From contig NZ_WIBF01000003.1 of assembly GCF_009496005.1 (NCBI RefSeq), positions 248,001 through 312,000 of the forward strand: a DNA stretch of 64,000 bases, in the 5' to 3' direction. Of the stretch, positions 9,691 through 17,820 are shown in pieces. Below the pieces are notes generated by a model. That model was not told where the DNA came from, did no database searches, and saw only the letters and a program-made list of their open reading frames with translations. Made by a program: the position numbers and the translations under genes. How positions within the stretch are numbered: the stretch's first letter is position 1; each line of letters begins with the position of its first letter. The DNA is from Tritonibacter litoralis (lineage in GTDB: Bacteria > Pseudomonadota > Alphaproteobacteria > Rhodobacterales > Rhodobacteraceae).

Positions 9691-9757
9691 TGGGGGCTGT
9701 CTGCCCCCTCTTGGCTGGCGGCCAATTCACCCCCGAAAGTATTTTTGAAAAGATGAA
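9691..9757. repeat. Intergenic double hairpin plus conserved tail motif
   Basis: Two adjacent stem-loops, GGGGGC-TGTCT-GCCCCC at 9692-9708 and TTGGC-N5-GCCAA at 9711-9725, are followed by CCCCCGAAAGTATTTTTGAAAAGATGAA. The tail resembles a motif that, from memory, recurs between genes in Rhodobacterales. Only one copy is seen in this window. The ATG of the motif serves as the queG start. Confidence 0.45.
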
Positions 9758-10799
9758 TGATCCGGCAGATTTGAAAGCCCGTTTGGTGGCCCAGGCGCAT
9801 ACCGAAGGCTTTGTGTCTTGTAGGGTGTGCAGGCCCTGGGATGTGCCCGAGGTGGCCGCGCGGTTGGCGGAGTTTGTTGAGAGGGGGTTTCACGGCCAGA
9901 TGGGCTGGATGGGAGAGCGTCAGAATTGGCGTGCAGACCCGGCACAACTGTGGCCTGAGGCACGGTCGGTTATCATGTTGGCCGAAAGCTACACGCCGGA
10001 TGAAGACCCGATGGCGGCGGTGGCGCGAGCTGATTGTGGCGCGGTGTCCGTCTACGCGCGCAACAAGGATTATCATGATCTGGTCAAAAAGCGCCTGAAA
10101 CGCCTGGCGCGGTGGTTGATTGCGGAAGCTGGGGCCGAGATCGAGGTGAAGGTTTTTGTGGATACAGCTCCGGTGCCCGAAAAACCTTTGGCGCAGGCCG
10201 CGGGATTGGGATGGCAAGGGAAACACACCAATCTGGTGAGCCGGGATTTTGGCAATTGGGCTTTTTTAGGCTCTGTTTTTACTACATTGGATTTGCCGGT
10301 TGATGCGGCAGAGCCGGATCATTGCGGGTCTTGCCGTGCCTGTCTGACAGCCTGTCCGACAGATGCGTTTATCGCGCCCTATCAGATGGATGCGCGCAAG
10401 TGCATTTCTTACCTTACGATTGAGCACAAGGGCCCGGTGACGCCGGAACTGCGCCCCAAACTGGGCAATCGCATCTATGGCTGTGATGATTGTCTGGCGG
10501 CCTGTCCGTGGAACAAATTTGCGGTTGCGGCCAGCGATTTGCGTTATGAGGCGCGCCCTGAGTTGCGCGCGCCTAAATTGGCGGAGCTGGCCCAGCTTGA
10601 TGATGCTGGGTTTCGCGCGTTTTTCTCAGGCTCTCCGATCAAGCGGATTGGGCGCGACCGGTTTGTGCGCAACGTGCTGTATGCCATTGGCAACAGCGGT
10701 CAGATGGATCTGCTGCCCGTGGCACGTGCCATGTGCGATGATCCTGATCCCACCGTGGCTGACGCCGCCGCCTGGGCAGTGGCGCAGCTGAACGGGTGA
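9753..10799 (+). CDS. queG: Epoxyqueuosine reductase QueG
   Basis: Cobalamin-dependent iron-sulfur enzyme for the last step of queuosine synthesis in tRNA, reducing epoxyqueuosine at position 34. The 348-residue reading from ATG 9753 begins [15 protein letters not shown]. It has the catalytic-Asp region VDTAPVPEK and two 4Fe-4S motifs, [15 protein letters not shown] and [11 protein letters not shown], followed by a short helical-repeat C terminus ([13 protein letters not shown]). The open frame extends upstream to 9468 into fzlA, but those residues are not family-like. Other queuosine genes are not in the window. Confidence 0.95.
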   Translation: MNDPADLKARLVAQAHTEGFVSCRVCRPWDVPEVAARLAEFVERGFHGQMGWMGERQNWRADPAQLWPEARSVIMLAESYTPDEDPMAAVARADCGAVSVYARNKDYHDLVKKRLKRLARWLIAEAGAEIEVKVFVDTAPVPEKPLAQAAGLGWQGKHTNLVSRDFGNWAFLGSVFTTLDLPVDAAEPDHCGSCRACLTACPTDAFIAPYQMDARKCISYLTIEHKGPVTPELRPKLGNRIYGCDDCLAACPWNKFAVAASDLRYEARPELRAPKLAELAQLDDAGFRAFFSGSPIKRIGRDRFVRNVLYAIGNSGQMDLLPVARAMCDDPDPTVADAAAWAVAQLNG

Positions 10800-10803
10800 T
10801 CTG

Positions 10804-11322
10804 TTACACCGCTGCTTCGACCGTGCGTTTGGGCAGAACCCAATCGGGACGTGGGAAATGGCAGGTATAGCCATTGGGCAGCCGTTGCAGGTAATCCTGA
10901 TGCTCGGGCTCGGCCTCCCAAAAATCGCCTACAGGCTCGACTTCGGTAACGACTTTTCCGGGCCAAAGACCAGAAGCTTCGACGTCTGCGATCGTCTCTA
11001 ACGCAGTTGCTTTTTGTGAGTCATCGACAAAATAGATTGCGGAGCGATAGCTCATCCCGATGTCATTGCCCTGACGGTCAACCGTGGTAGGATCGTGGAT
11101 CTGAAAGAAGAACTCAAGCAATCTGCGAAAGCTTGTCTGGGTTGGGTCGAACTGGATTTCGATGCCTTCCGCATGGGTGCCATGATTGCGATACGTCGCA
11201 TTGGCTACATCGCCGCCAGTATAACCCACCCGTGTGGAGATCACACCAGGCAGCGCACGGATCAGCTCTTGCATGCCCCAAAAGCAGCCCCCAGCGAGAA
11301 CGGCACGTTCGGAATGTTTCAT
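10804..11322 (-). CDS. msrA: Peptide methionine (S)-S-oxide reductase MsrA
   Basis: Reduces the S-epimer of methionine sulfoxide in proteins and free methionine. The catalytic motif GCFWG places the nucleophile at C13. The [13 protein letters not shown] and FFQIHDPT segments are family hallmarks, and a second Cys occurs near the C terminus (GYTCHFPRP). The length of 172 residues is usual. The gene follows msrB on the same strand with 3 bp between them, so both stereospecific reductases are probably co-transcribed. Confidence 0.97.
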   Translation of the reverse strand: MKHSERAVLAGGCFWGMQELIRALPGVISTRVGYTGGDVANATYRNHGTHAEGIEIQFDPTQTSFRRLLEFFFQIHDPTTVDRQGNDIGMSYRSAIYFVDDSQKATALETIADVEASGLWPGKVVTEVEPVGDFWEAEPEHQDYLQRLPNGYTCHFPRPDWVLPKRTVEAAV

Positions 11323-11325
11323 GTC

Positions 11326-11769
11326 TTAACCCTCCACTTGGTTTAAGTAAGCACCATAACCCTGCGCCTCCATCTCGTCGCGGTGAATGAACCGCAGTGA
11401 CGCTGAATTGATGCAATAACGCAGACCGCCCCGGTCGCGGGGGCCATCGGGGAAGACGTGACCCAGATGGCTGTCGCCATGGGTGGATCGGACCTCGGTC
11501 CGGATCATACCGTGGCTTTTGTCTTCCTGCTCTTGCACGTGGGCCGGTTCAATCGGCTTGGTAAAGCTGGGCCAGCCGCAGCCGGATTCATATTTGTCGC
11601 CAGAGGCAAACAAGGGTTCGCCTGACACGATGTCGACGTAAATGCCGGGGTCTTTGTTGTACAAAAGCTTGCCGGTCCCCGGACGTTCGGTGCCGGATTG
11701 CTGTGTGACAAAGAACTCTTCTTCGGACAGCTGAGCAATTGCGTCATCGGATTTGGAATACTGTGTCAT
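11326..11769 (-). CDS. msrB: Peptide methionine (R)-S-oxide reductase MsrB
   Basis: Reduces the R-epimer of protein methionine sulfoxide. The protein has 147 residues. The catalytic Cys is C119 in [14 protein letters not shown], a candidate resolving Cys is C64 in SGCGWPSF, and the substrate loop is [10 protein letters not shown]. The CxxC pairs that bind zinc in many MsrB proteins are replaced ([10 protein letters not shown]), so this is the zinc-free type. First gene of an msrB-msrA pair. Confidence 0.97.
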   Translation of the reverse strand: MTQYSKSDDAIAQLSEEEFFVTQQSGTERPGTGKLLYNKDPGIYVDIVSGEPLFASGDKYESGCGWPSFTKPIEPAHVQEQEDKSHGMIRTEVRSTHGDSHLGHVFPDGPRDRGGLRYCINSASLRFIHRDEMEAQGYGAYLNQVEG

Positions 11770-11866
11770 GGCGTCCCTTTTTGCTTTTGTCTTGCCCTCA
11801 AAATGGGGCGTTTGCGGATGGTTTCAAAGGGGGGAATTGCGGCTTGTAGAGGTTCGGTTGTTTTCT

Positions 11867-11900
11867 CACAAAAAAAGGGCCGCTGAACCAGCGACCCTTG
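11867..11900 (-). terminator. Intrinsic terminator after the HU gene
   Basis: Read on the minus strand, AAGGGTCGCTG-GTT-CAGCGGCCCTT forms a hairpin followed by a run of T. It lies 25 bp beyond the HU stop codon. Confidence 0.8.
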
Positions 11901-11924
11901 GATCTTTGAACAGGGAAGTGGCGA

Positions 11925-12218
11925 TTACTCGTCGCCGTTCACGCTGTCTTTCAGAGCCTTGGCAATGGTCATTTTCACAACCTTGTCGGCTTCCTTCATG
12001 AATTTCTCACCGGTGGCCGGGTTGCGCACTTCGCGCTCGGGACGCTCGCGGCAGTAGATCTTGCCAACGCCGGGCAGGGTTACAGCGCCACCGCCGGACA
12101 CTTCGCGGGTGATCAGGCTGCAAACGGCTTCCAGCGCCGAGCCTGCGGTTTTCTTGTCACTGCCCATTTCGTCGGCCAGCGCGGCGACCAGCTGTGTTTT
12201 GGTCATCGGTTTGGACAT
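11925..12218 (-). CDS. HU/IHF family DNA-binding protein
   Basis: Small basic nucleoid protein of 97 residues from ATG 12218 (MSKPMTKTQLVAALADEMG). The family signature lies across the DNA-binding arms: VTLPGVGKI, then REVRNPATGEKF. An in-frame extension to 12416 runs into the amn 3' end and is unlikely. HU proteins bend and compact DNA as dimers. The arm sequence is somewhat divergent from E. coli HupA/HupB, so no specific symbol is given. It is a single-gene unit with its own promoter-like region and terminator. Confidence 0.9.
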   Translation of the reverse strand: MSKPMTKTQLVAALADEMGSDKKTAGSALEAVCSLITREVSGGGAVTLPGVGKIYCRERPEREVRNPATGEKFMKEADKVVKMTIAKALKDSVNGDE

Positions 12219-12263
12219 TTTTTTGCTCTCCTTTGACTGCCCGATGTTTAGGGCCTCATCGCG

Positions 12264-12297
12264 CGATATTATCGGTATGTTGTGGTCGAACACAACG
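12264..12297 (-). promoter_or_regulatory. Possible HU gene promoter with an overlapping palindrome
   Basis: On the minus strand TTGTGT is followed after 16 bp by GATAAT, upstream of the HU start at 12218. The inverted repeat GTTGTG-N6-CACAAC at 12279-12296 covers the -35 element and could be an operator. No experimental support. Confidence 0.35.
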
Positions 12298-12360
12298 CAT
12301 AGCGGGCGCAAACAAAAGGGTTTCGGCGATTTTTCGTTGATTTTCGAGGTTTTTACAGCG

Positions 12361-13824
12361 CTACAAGAACGCGGTTTCATCAAATGAGCGCAATTTACGA
12401 CTGTGGAGCCGTTCAAGTGGCATGCTGCGCAGATCTTCCATGGCTTTGATGCCGATTTGCAGATGGCGCGAAACCTGGGTTCGGTAAAAGTCCGAAGCCA
12501 TGCCAGGAAGCTTTAATTCCCCATGAAGCGGCTTGTCAGACACACATAAGAGCGTGCCATAAGGCACTCGAAACCGGTAGCCATTGGCGGCAATTGTGGC
12601 GCTTTCCATGTCCAGAGCGACGGCACGCGATTGGCTCAGGCGTTGAACGGGTCCGGATTGGTCACGCAACTCCCAGTTGCGGTTGTCGATGGTGGCGACG
12701 GTTCCTGTGCGCATGATACGTTTTAGGTCGTATCCTTCCAATTCGGTCACATCGGCAACGGCTTTTTCCAGCGCGACCTGGATCTCGGCCAGGGCTGGGA
12801 TTGGGGTCCAGATGGGAAGATCATCATCCAACACGTGATCTTCGCGCAGGTAAGCATGGGCGAGGACAAAGTCTCCCAAAGACTGCGTGTTGCGCAGGCC
12901 TGCGCAGTGGCCGACCATCAACCAAGCATGGGGGCGCAGAACCGCGATATGGTCCGTGGCGGTTTTGGCGTTCGAGGGACCAACACCGATGTTCACCAGC
13001 GTAATCCCGTTCCCATCCGGCCGTTTCAGGTGATAGGTCGGCATTTGTGGCATCTTGGCGGTGGTTGCGATATCCGCCTGTGCATCCGTAATCTCGTGAT
13101 TGCCGGTGCTGACAAAGCTGGTGTAGCCCGACGCAGGATCGGCAAGCATGTCGCGGGCATAGGCTTCAAACTCGGAGACATAGAACTGGTAGTTGGTGAA
13201 CAACACGTGGTTCTGGAAATGCTCCGCATCTGTGGCGGTGTAATGGGACAGGCGTGCCAACGAATAATCCACGCGCTGCGCCGTAAACAGGGCCAGGGGG
13301 CCGACGCCGTCAGTGGGTTGATAGGTTCCGTTGACGATATCGTCATTGGTGGTGGCCAGATCCGGCACGTCAAATAGGTCCCGCAGAACAAAGCCCGCAG
13401 CACCTTCTTGGGGAACCGTGACGTCGCTGCGGTTGGCGACGGCGAAATGGACCGGAATGGGCGTATCCGAAGCCCCGATTGCCACCGGCTGGCCATGGTT
13501 GCGGATAAGAAGGGCGATTTGTTGTTCCAGATAGTGGCGGAACAAATCAGGACGCGTGATCGTGCTGACATAGGTGCCGGGCTCTGACACATGGCCAAAG
13601 CTCAAGCGGCTGTCCACCTGGGTGTAGGACGGATTCACAAAACGAATTTCCGGGTAGAACGCGCGATACCGGACCCCATCCTGGGTTCCGTTTTGCATCA
13701 CACTTTCAAATGCCGTGCTCAGAAAATCAGTGGCGGTCTCATAAAGCTCGATCAGGCGCGCAACGGCAGCTTCGGCGTCGGTAAACTGCTCGGGGGCCGG
13801 GACCTTTGGGGTCATCAGGGTCAT
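12361..13824 (-). CDS. amn: AMP nucleosidase
   Basis: Hydrolyses AMP to adenine and ribose 5-phosphate. The 487-residue protein matches the bacterial Amn layout: an N-terminal regulatory domain (about 1-190, including RYRAFYPEIRF) and a C-terminal nucleoside-phosphorylase-like domain (GVGPSNAKTATDHIAVLRP, MVGHCAGLR, ALDMESATIAANGYRFRVPYG). It ends SFDETAFL, like relatives. Its ATG overlaps the ade stop by 4 bp, so the two are translationally coupled. Together they form a purine-salvage module that moves AMP to adenine and then hypoxanthine. Confidence 0.96.
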   Translation of the reverse strand: MTLMTPKVPAPEQFTDAEAAVARLIELYETATDFLSTAFESVMQNGTQDGVRYRAFYPEIRFVNPSYTQVDSRLSFGHVSEPGTYVSTITRPDLFRHYLEQQIALLIRNHGQPVAIGASDTPIPVHFAVANRSDVTVPQEGAAGFVLRDLFDVPDLATTNDDIVNGTYQPTDGVGPLALFTAQRVDYSLARLSHYTATDAEHFQNHVLFTNYQFYVSEFEAYARDMLADPASGYTSFVSTGNHEITDAQADIATTAKMPQMPTYHLKRPDGNGITLVNIGVGPSNAKTATDHIAVLRPHAWLMVGHCAGLRNTQSLGDFVLAHAYLREDHVLDDDLPIWTPIPALAEIQVALEKAVADVTELEGYDLKRIMRTGTVATIDNRNWELRDQSGPVQRLSQSRAVALDMESATIAANGYRFRVPYGTLLCVSDKPLHGELKLPGMASDFYRTQVSRHLQIGIKAMEDLRSMPLERLHSRKLRSFDETAFL

Positions 13825-15623
13825 GGGGTGCTTTCTATAACCGGAATCTTTTTAAACTGGGTCACGTCAACAAGGCCAAGGTCCGAGATGCGCAGCTCGG
13901 GGATGACAACAAGTGCCAGCAGCGAATGTTGCATATAGGCGTTGTTCAGCGTGCAGCCGCAGGCCACCATCGCTTCGACCATTTTTTGGGCTTTGGCGGC
14001 AACTTCGGTCGCCGGTTGGTCAGACATCAAACCGGCGATGGGCAGTTCGACCAGCGCTAGCTCCTGACCGTCCCGGAAGATGGTCACCCCGCCGCCGACT
14101 TCAGCCAGACGGTTGGCGGCCAACGCCATCTGCGCCCGATCCGTGCCAACAACAATCATATGGTGGCTGTCATGTGCCACGGTTGACGCCATCGCCATCG
14201 GGCCGGAATAGCCAAAGCCTGAGACAAAGGCGTTGGTCACACCGCCCGTGCCCCGGTGGCGTTCCACCAGCGCAATCTGGCAGATGTCGCCGTGACCTTC
14301 GACCAGCCCGTCCTGCACCGGCAGCTCGGCCTTTAACGCTTTGGTTGGGGCCTGGTTTTCCACCACGCCAATGACATTTGCAGTGACCGTGTTAGCGCCA
14401 GTGGGGGCCGCAATCTCAAAATCGCTTTGCGACAATGCGTGACCCAGGTGAACGGTGCCACGGGCATGATCAGGCCACGCCAGATGCGGGCAATCCACCT
14501 TGATAGAGCCTGATTCAGCGACGATTTTACCCCGCGCAACAACCAGTTCAATCGGCAGATCAGTCAGGTCCGAGGTCAGGATCACATCGGCGCGCCGACC
14601 GGGTGTCAGCGACCCCAACTCACGTTCCAGCCCAAAATGGGTGGCGGTGTTGATCGTGGCCATCTGCAGCGCCACCAGCGGATCACAACCGCAAGCGATG
14701 GCGTGGCGCACAACGCGGTTCATGTGGCCGTCGTTGACCAATGTGCCGGAATGACAGTCATCCGTACACAGGATGAAATTGCGTGAGTCCAACCCTTTTT
14801 CAGTCACAGCCGTGATCTGGCTTTCTATGTCATACCAGGCCGAACCCAACCGCATCATTGATCGCATGCCTTGACGGGTGCGGGCAATGGCGTCGGCTTC
14901 GCAGGTGCCTTCGTGGTCATCCGCCGGGCCGCCAGCCACATAGGCCGCAAACTCAGGCCCCAAATCCGGAGAGGCATAATGCCCGCCAACGGTCTTGTGG
15001 GCGCGTTGTGCCGCGGCAATCTCGGCCAGCATCTTGGGGTCGCCATTGGCCACGCCGGGGAAGTTCATCATTTCACCCAATCCGATGATACCGGGCCAGG
15101 ACATCGCCTCGGCGACATCTTCGGGTGAAATCTCATAGCCTGTTGTCTCTAACCCAGGGGCCGAGGGGGCGCAGCTCGGCATCTGGGTATAGATATTGAC
15201 CGGCTGCATCAGCGCTTCGTCATGCATCAGCCGCACGCCTTCAAGGCCCAGAACATTGGCGATTTCATGCGGGTCGGTGAACATGGTGGTGGTGCCATGA
15301 GGGATGACCGCGCGGGCAAATTCCGCAGGCGTCAGCATGCCGGATTCAATGTGCATATGGGCATCGCACAGGCCGGGGATCATATAGCGCCCCTTGGCTT
15401 CGATCACCGCGGTCTCAGGTCCGGTGCAATAGGATGCATCCGGCCCCACAAAGGCGATGCGGCCACTGTGGATTGCGATATCGTGATTTGGCAGGATCTC
15501 ACGGGTGTGGACATTCACCCATGTACCACCTCGGATCACAGTTTCGGCGGGACGGCGGCCTGCTGCAACTTCGATCAGATGGGGGGCGACGTCGGGCCAA
15601 CTCGGGAACAGGTTCTGGGTCAT
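13821..15623 (-). CDS. ade: Adenine deaminase
   Basis: Converts adenine to hypoxanthine and ammonia. The 600-residue amidohydrolase has the metal motif GLCDAHMHIESG (H89, H91), later metal-ligand regions (GGHYASPDLG and ILCTDDCHSG) and the C-terminal domain of the Ade family (GFGYSGPMAMASTVAHDSHHM). It is the first gene of ade-amn, with a 4-bp overlap. Coupling with amn suggests an AMP-degrading route toward hypoxanthine. Confidence 0.96.
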   Translation of the reverse strand: MTQNLFPSWPDVAPHLIEVAAGRRPAETVIRGGTWVNVHTREILPNHDIAIHSGRIAFVGPDASYCTGPETAVIEAKGRYMIPGLCDAHMHIESGMLTPAEFARAVIPHGTTTMFTDPHEIANVLGLEGVRLMHDEALMQPVNIYTQMPSCAPSAPGLETTGYEISPEDVAEAMSWPGIIGLGEMMNFPGVANGDPKMLAEIAAAQRAHKTVGGHYASPDLGPEFAAYVAGGPADDHEGTCEADAIARTRQGMRSMMRLGSAWYDIESQITAVTEKGLDSRNFILCTDDCHSGTLVNDGHMNRVVRHAIACGCDPLVALQMATINTATHFGLERELGSLTPGRRADVILTSDLTDLPIELVVARGKIVAESGSIKVDCPHLAWPDHARGTVHLGHALSQSDFEIAAPTGANTVTANVIGVVENQAPTKALKAELPVQDGLVEGHGDICQIALVERHRGTGGVTNAFVSGFGYSGPMAMASTVAHDSHHMIVVGTDRAQMALAANRLAEVGGGVTIFRDGQELALVELPIAGLMSDQPATEVAAKAQKMVEAMVACGCTLNNAYMQHSLLALVVIPELRISDLGLVDVTQFKKIPVIESTP

Positions 15624-15712
15624 GATTTATGTTCCACCGTTTGAACCGGGAAATTCAAGCGCAACTTGGCCTGTTTCATCAAAAGGTCATGCAAAAATAG
15701 GAAGACAATCGC

Positions 15713-16138
15713 ATGGATATCGTCATTCACCACAACCCCGCATGTGGCACATCTCGCAATGTGCTGAAACTGATCCAAGACGCTGGTTATGCACCAACTG
15801 TTGTTGAATACATTGACACAGGTTGGACCCGACCGCAGCTGCAGGCTTTGTTTGCCGCCGCCGGTCTCACACCACGGCAGGCTCTGCGCACCAGCAAATC
15901 ACCGGCCGAAGAGCTGGGTCTGCTGGATCCTTCCGTGACGGATGAGGTGTTGCTGGATCACATGTTGGAGCACCCGGTTCTGGTCAACCGCCCGATTGTG
16001 GCCTGCAAGAACGGCGTCAAGCTGTGCCGCCCCTCTGGTGCGGTGTTGGATCTGTTGGACAATTGGCCCCAAGGGCCCTGGGCCAAGGAAGACGGCGCTG
16101 CGCTGATCGACGCGGACGGCAATCGCTTGCCCGAGTGA
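15713..16138 (+). CDS. arsC: Arsenate reductase, glutaredoxin-dependent ArsC type
   Basis: A 141-residue thioredoxin-fold protein. The nucleophilic Cys is C11 in HHNPACGTSRNVL, and the NRPIVACKNGVKLCRP segment carries the conserved NRP. These match glutaredoxin-coupled ArsC, which reduces arsenate to arsenite. There is no arsenite pump or ArsR gene next to it, so the link to arsenic is by family only; some relatives (YffB/Spx types) have other roles. It is transcribed alone from the plus strand. Confidence 0.85.
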   Translation: MDIVIHHNPACGTSRNVLKLIQDAGYAPTVVEYIDTGWTRPQLQALFAAAGLTPRQALRTSKSPAEELGLLDPSVTDEVLLDHMLEHPVLVNRPIVACKNGVKLCRPSGAVLDLLDNWPQGPWAKEDGAALIDADGNRLPE

Positions 16139-16228
16139 TGCGGTCGCCCGTGTTCTGATTGCGGATCTGGGCAAAGGGTTGATCCTGTGCCAAGGTGACA
16201 CTCCATCTCCCACCACATGAGGTTCGCG

Positions 16229-16528
16229 ATGTCAGATCCGGCAAAGCCCGTTGTCACAATCTCTTATTGTATCGGCTGCAATTGGCTGCTGCGCGCGTCC
16301 TGGATGGGGCAGGAGCTGTTGTCGACGTTCCATGGTCAATTGGGCGGCGTAACCTTGGTGCCGTCAGAGATCGGCGGCACCTTTGCAATCCAGATCGGTG
16401 AAACGGTGATCTGGGAGCGCAAGCGCGACGGCGGGTTCCCGGATGTAAAGGCGCTGAAATCCCGTGTGCGCGACCAGATCGCGCCAGACAAAGATCTGGG
16501 CCATCTGGATGGCCACAAGGCGCAATAA
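16229..16528 (+). CDS. SelW/SelT-like Rdx family redox protein
   Basis: A 99-residue protein from ATG 16229; GAGG at 16219-16222 supports this start over the ATG at 16217. It carries the CxxC pair C14-x-x-C17 (ISYCIGCNWLLRA) near the N terminus and a GGTFAIQI beta segment, as in the SelT/SelW/SelH family. Here Cys replaces the selenocysteine of animal members. The function in bacteria is unknown; a thiol-redox role is inferred. It stands alone between arsC and an SDR gene. Confidence 0.8.
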   Translation: MSDPAKPVVTISYCIGCNWLLRASWMGQELLSTFHGQLGGVTLVPSEIGGTFAIQIGETVIWERKRDGGFPDVKALKSRVRDQIAPDKDLGHLDGHKAQ

Positions 16529-16585
16529 GCCGCAACCTGCATTTCCACGCTTGTCACCAAGCCAGGTCGCACGCATCTATGGGCC

Positions 16586-17410
16586 ATGGAAAACACTCTA
16601 CTTTGTCTTGGCTTTGGATATTCCGCACAGGCTCTGGCGCGGCGCTTGAAGCCGCAGGGCTGGCGCGTTTTTGGCACCACGCGGGATGGGCAGCTGATTG
16701 AGGGCGTGCAGACCGTGCAATGGCCCGGAAGCCCTCTGCCATTGCATGGGGTGACGCATGTCTTGTCCTCTATCGCCCCTACGGCGGATGGGGATCCGGT
16801 TTTGGCAAGTGTGTTGGAACAGTTGGATGGGCGGGATCTGAGTTGGGCCGGTTACCTGTCGACCACCGCTGTTTATGGTGATCATGGTGGTGCTTGGGTG
16901 GATGAGGACACTACCCTTGCGCCCAGTACCCGCCGGGGACACTGGCGCGTCGCTGCCGAAGAGGCTTGGTTCAACAGCGGCCTTCCCGTGCATGTGTTTC
17001 GCTTGGCCGGGATCTATGGACCCGGACGCGGCCCGTTTTCCAAGGTTAAATCAGGCCAAGCCCGCCGGATTGTGAAAACGGGACAAGTGTTCTCCCGGAT
17101 CCATGTCGACGACATCGCCCAAGTGCTTGAGGCTTCGATTGCACAGCCAGATCCCGGCGCTGCGTATAACGTCTGTGATGATGAACCGGCGCCGCCACAG
17201 GATGTCATCGGCTATGCGGCTGAGCTTCTTGGCCTGCCCATGCCGCCCAGCGTGGATTTTGAGACGGCTGATATGAGCGCCATGGCACGCAGCTTTTACG
17301 CAGAGAACAAGCGGGTGAAAAACGACCGGATCAAAACGGAACTGGGTGTTCGGTTGAAGTATCCGGATTACCGCAGCGGCCTCAAGGCATTGGCGGGGCA
17401 GGGGACATAG
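16586..17410 (+). CDS. SDR family NAD(P)-dependent epimerase-like protein (YeeZ type)
   Basis: A 274-residue extended-SDR protein. The N-terminal dinucleotide motif is LGFGYSAQALARRL, close to residue 8. YLSTTAVYGDHGG has the Ser/Thr and Tyr of the active site, but a canonical Tyr-x3-Lys pair is not obvious, and FRLAGIYGPGRGP is the typical extended-SDR segment. This pattern fits the YeeZ-like subfamily of unknown substrate. No operon partner is evident. Confidence 0.8.
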   Translation: MENTLLCLGFGYSAQALARRLKPQGWRVFGTTRDGQLIEGVQTVQWPGSPLPLHGVTHVLSSIAPTADGDPVLASVLEQLDGRDLSWAGYLSTTAVYGDHGGAWVDEDTTLAPSTRRGHWRVAAEEAWFNSGLPVHVFRLAGIYGPGRGPFSKVKSGQARRIVKTGQVFSRIHVDDIAQVLEASIAQPDPGAAYNVCDDEPAPPQDVIGYAAELLGLPMPPSVDFETADMSAMARSFYAENKRVKNDRIKTELGVRLKYPDYRSGLKALAGQGT

Positions 17411-17567
17411 TGGCGGGTCAATTCACAACATCGTAACCTATCTAATACCTTTTTACAGGTTACACTTTGATTTTCACACCCTAAGTTTGCTCTGTCGGGT
17501 GCAGTGCTGGTATTTGGGTCTCGGTGCTGTGCCTGACGTTCACATGAGCTAAATGTCAGGTAGAAAC

Positions 17568-17783
17568 ATGCCCCTAATCGAAGTCAAAGTGTTCAAAGAT
17601 GAGCTGAGCGACGGTCAGTCCGAAGAGCTGATCGCAAAAATCACCGATGCCGTCACCGAAGTCACCAGCGAGAAGCTGCGCGATGTGACTTGGGTTGTCA
17701 TCGAAGAAGTCAAAGATGGCCAATGGGGTGTCGGCGGCAAGGCGCTGGGCCTGCCGGACGTCAAAGCTCTGATGGCGAGCTAA
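17568..17783 (+). CDS. 4-oxalocrotonate tautomerase family protein
   Basis: A 71-residue tautomerase. The start at ATG 17568 is chosen because processing of Met then exposes Pro1 (MPLIEVKVFKDELS), the catalytic base of the family; the upstream ATG at 17553 would bury it. The VTWVVIEEVKDGQWGVGGK segment matches the family's C-terminal half. Substrate unknown. A 7-bp inverted repeat (GTAACCT at 17433-17439, AGGTTAC at 17457-17463) lies upstream. Confidence 0.9.
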   Translation: MPLIEVKVFKDELSDGQSEELIAKITDAVTEVTSEKLRDVTWVVIEEVKDGQWGVGGKALGLPDVKALMAS

Positions 17784-17790
17784 TACTTAT

Positions 17791-17818
17791 CTCCCCTGCG
17801 CAACGTGGGCAGGGGAGG
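17791..17818. terminator. Stem-loop between convergent tautomerase and dxs genes
   Basis: CTCCCCTGC and GCAGGGGAG form a nine-pair stem with a 10-nt loop. T-tracts are weak on both sides, so it is only a probable terminator. Confidence 0.5.
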
Positions 17819-17820
17819 TT

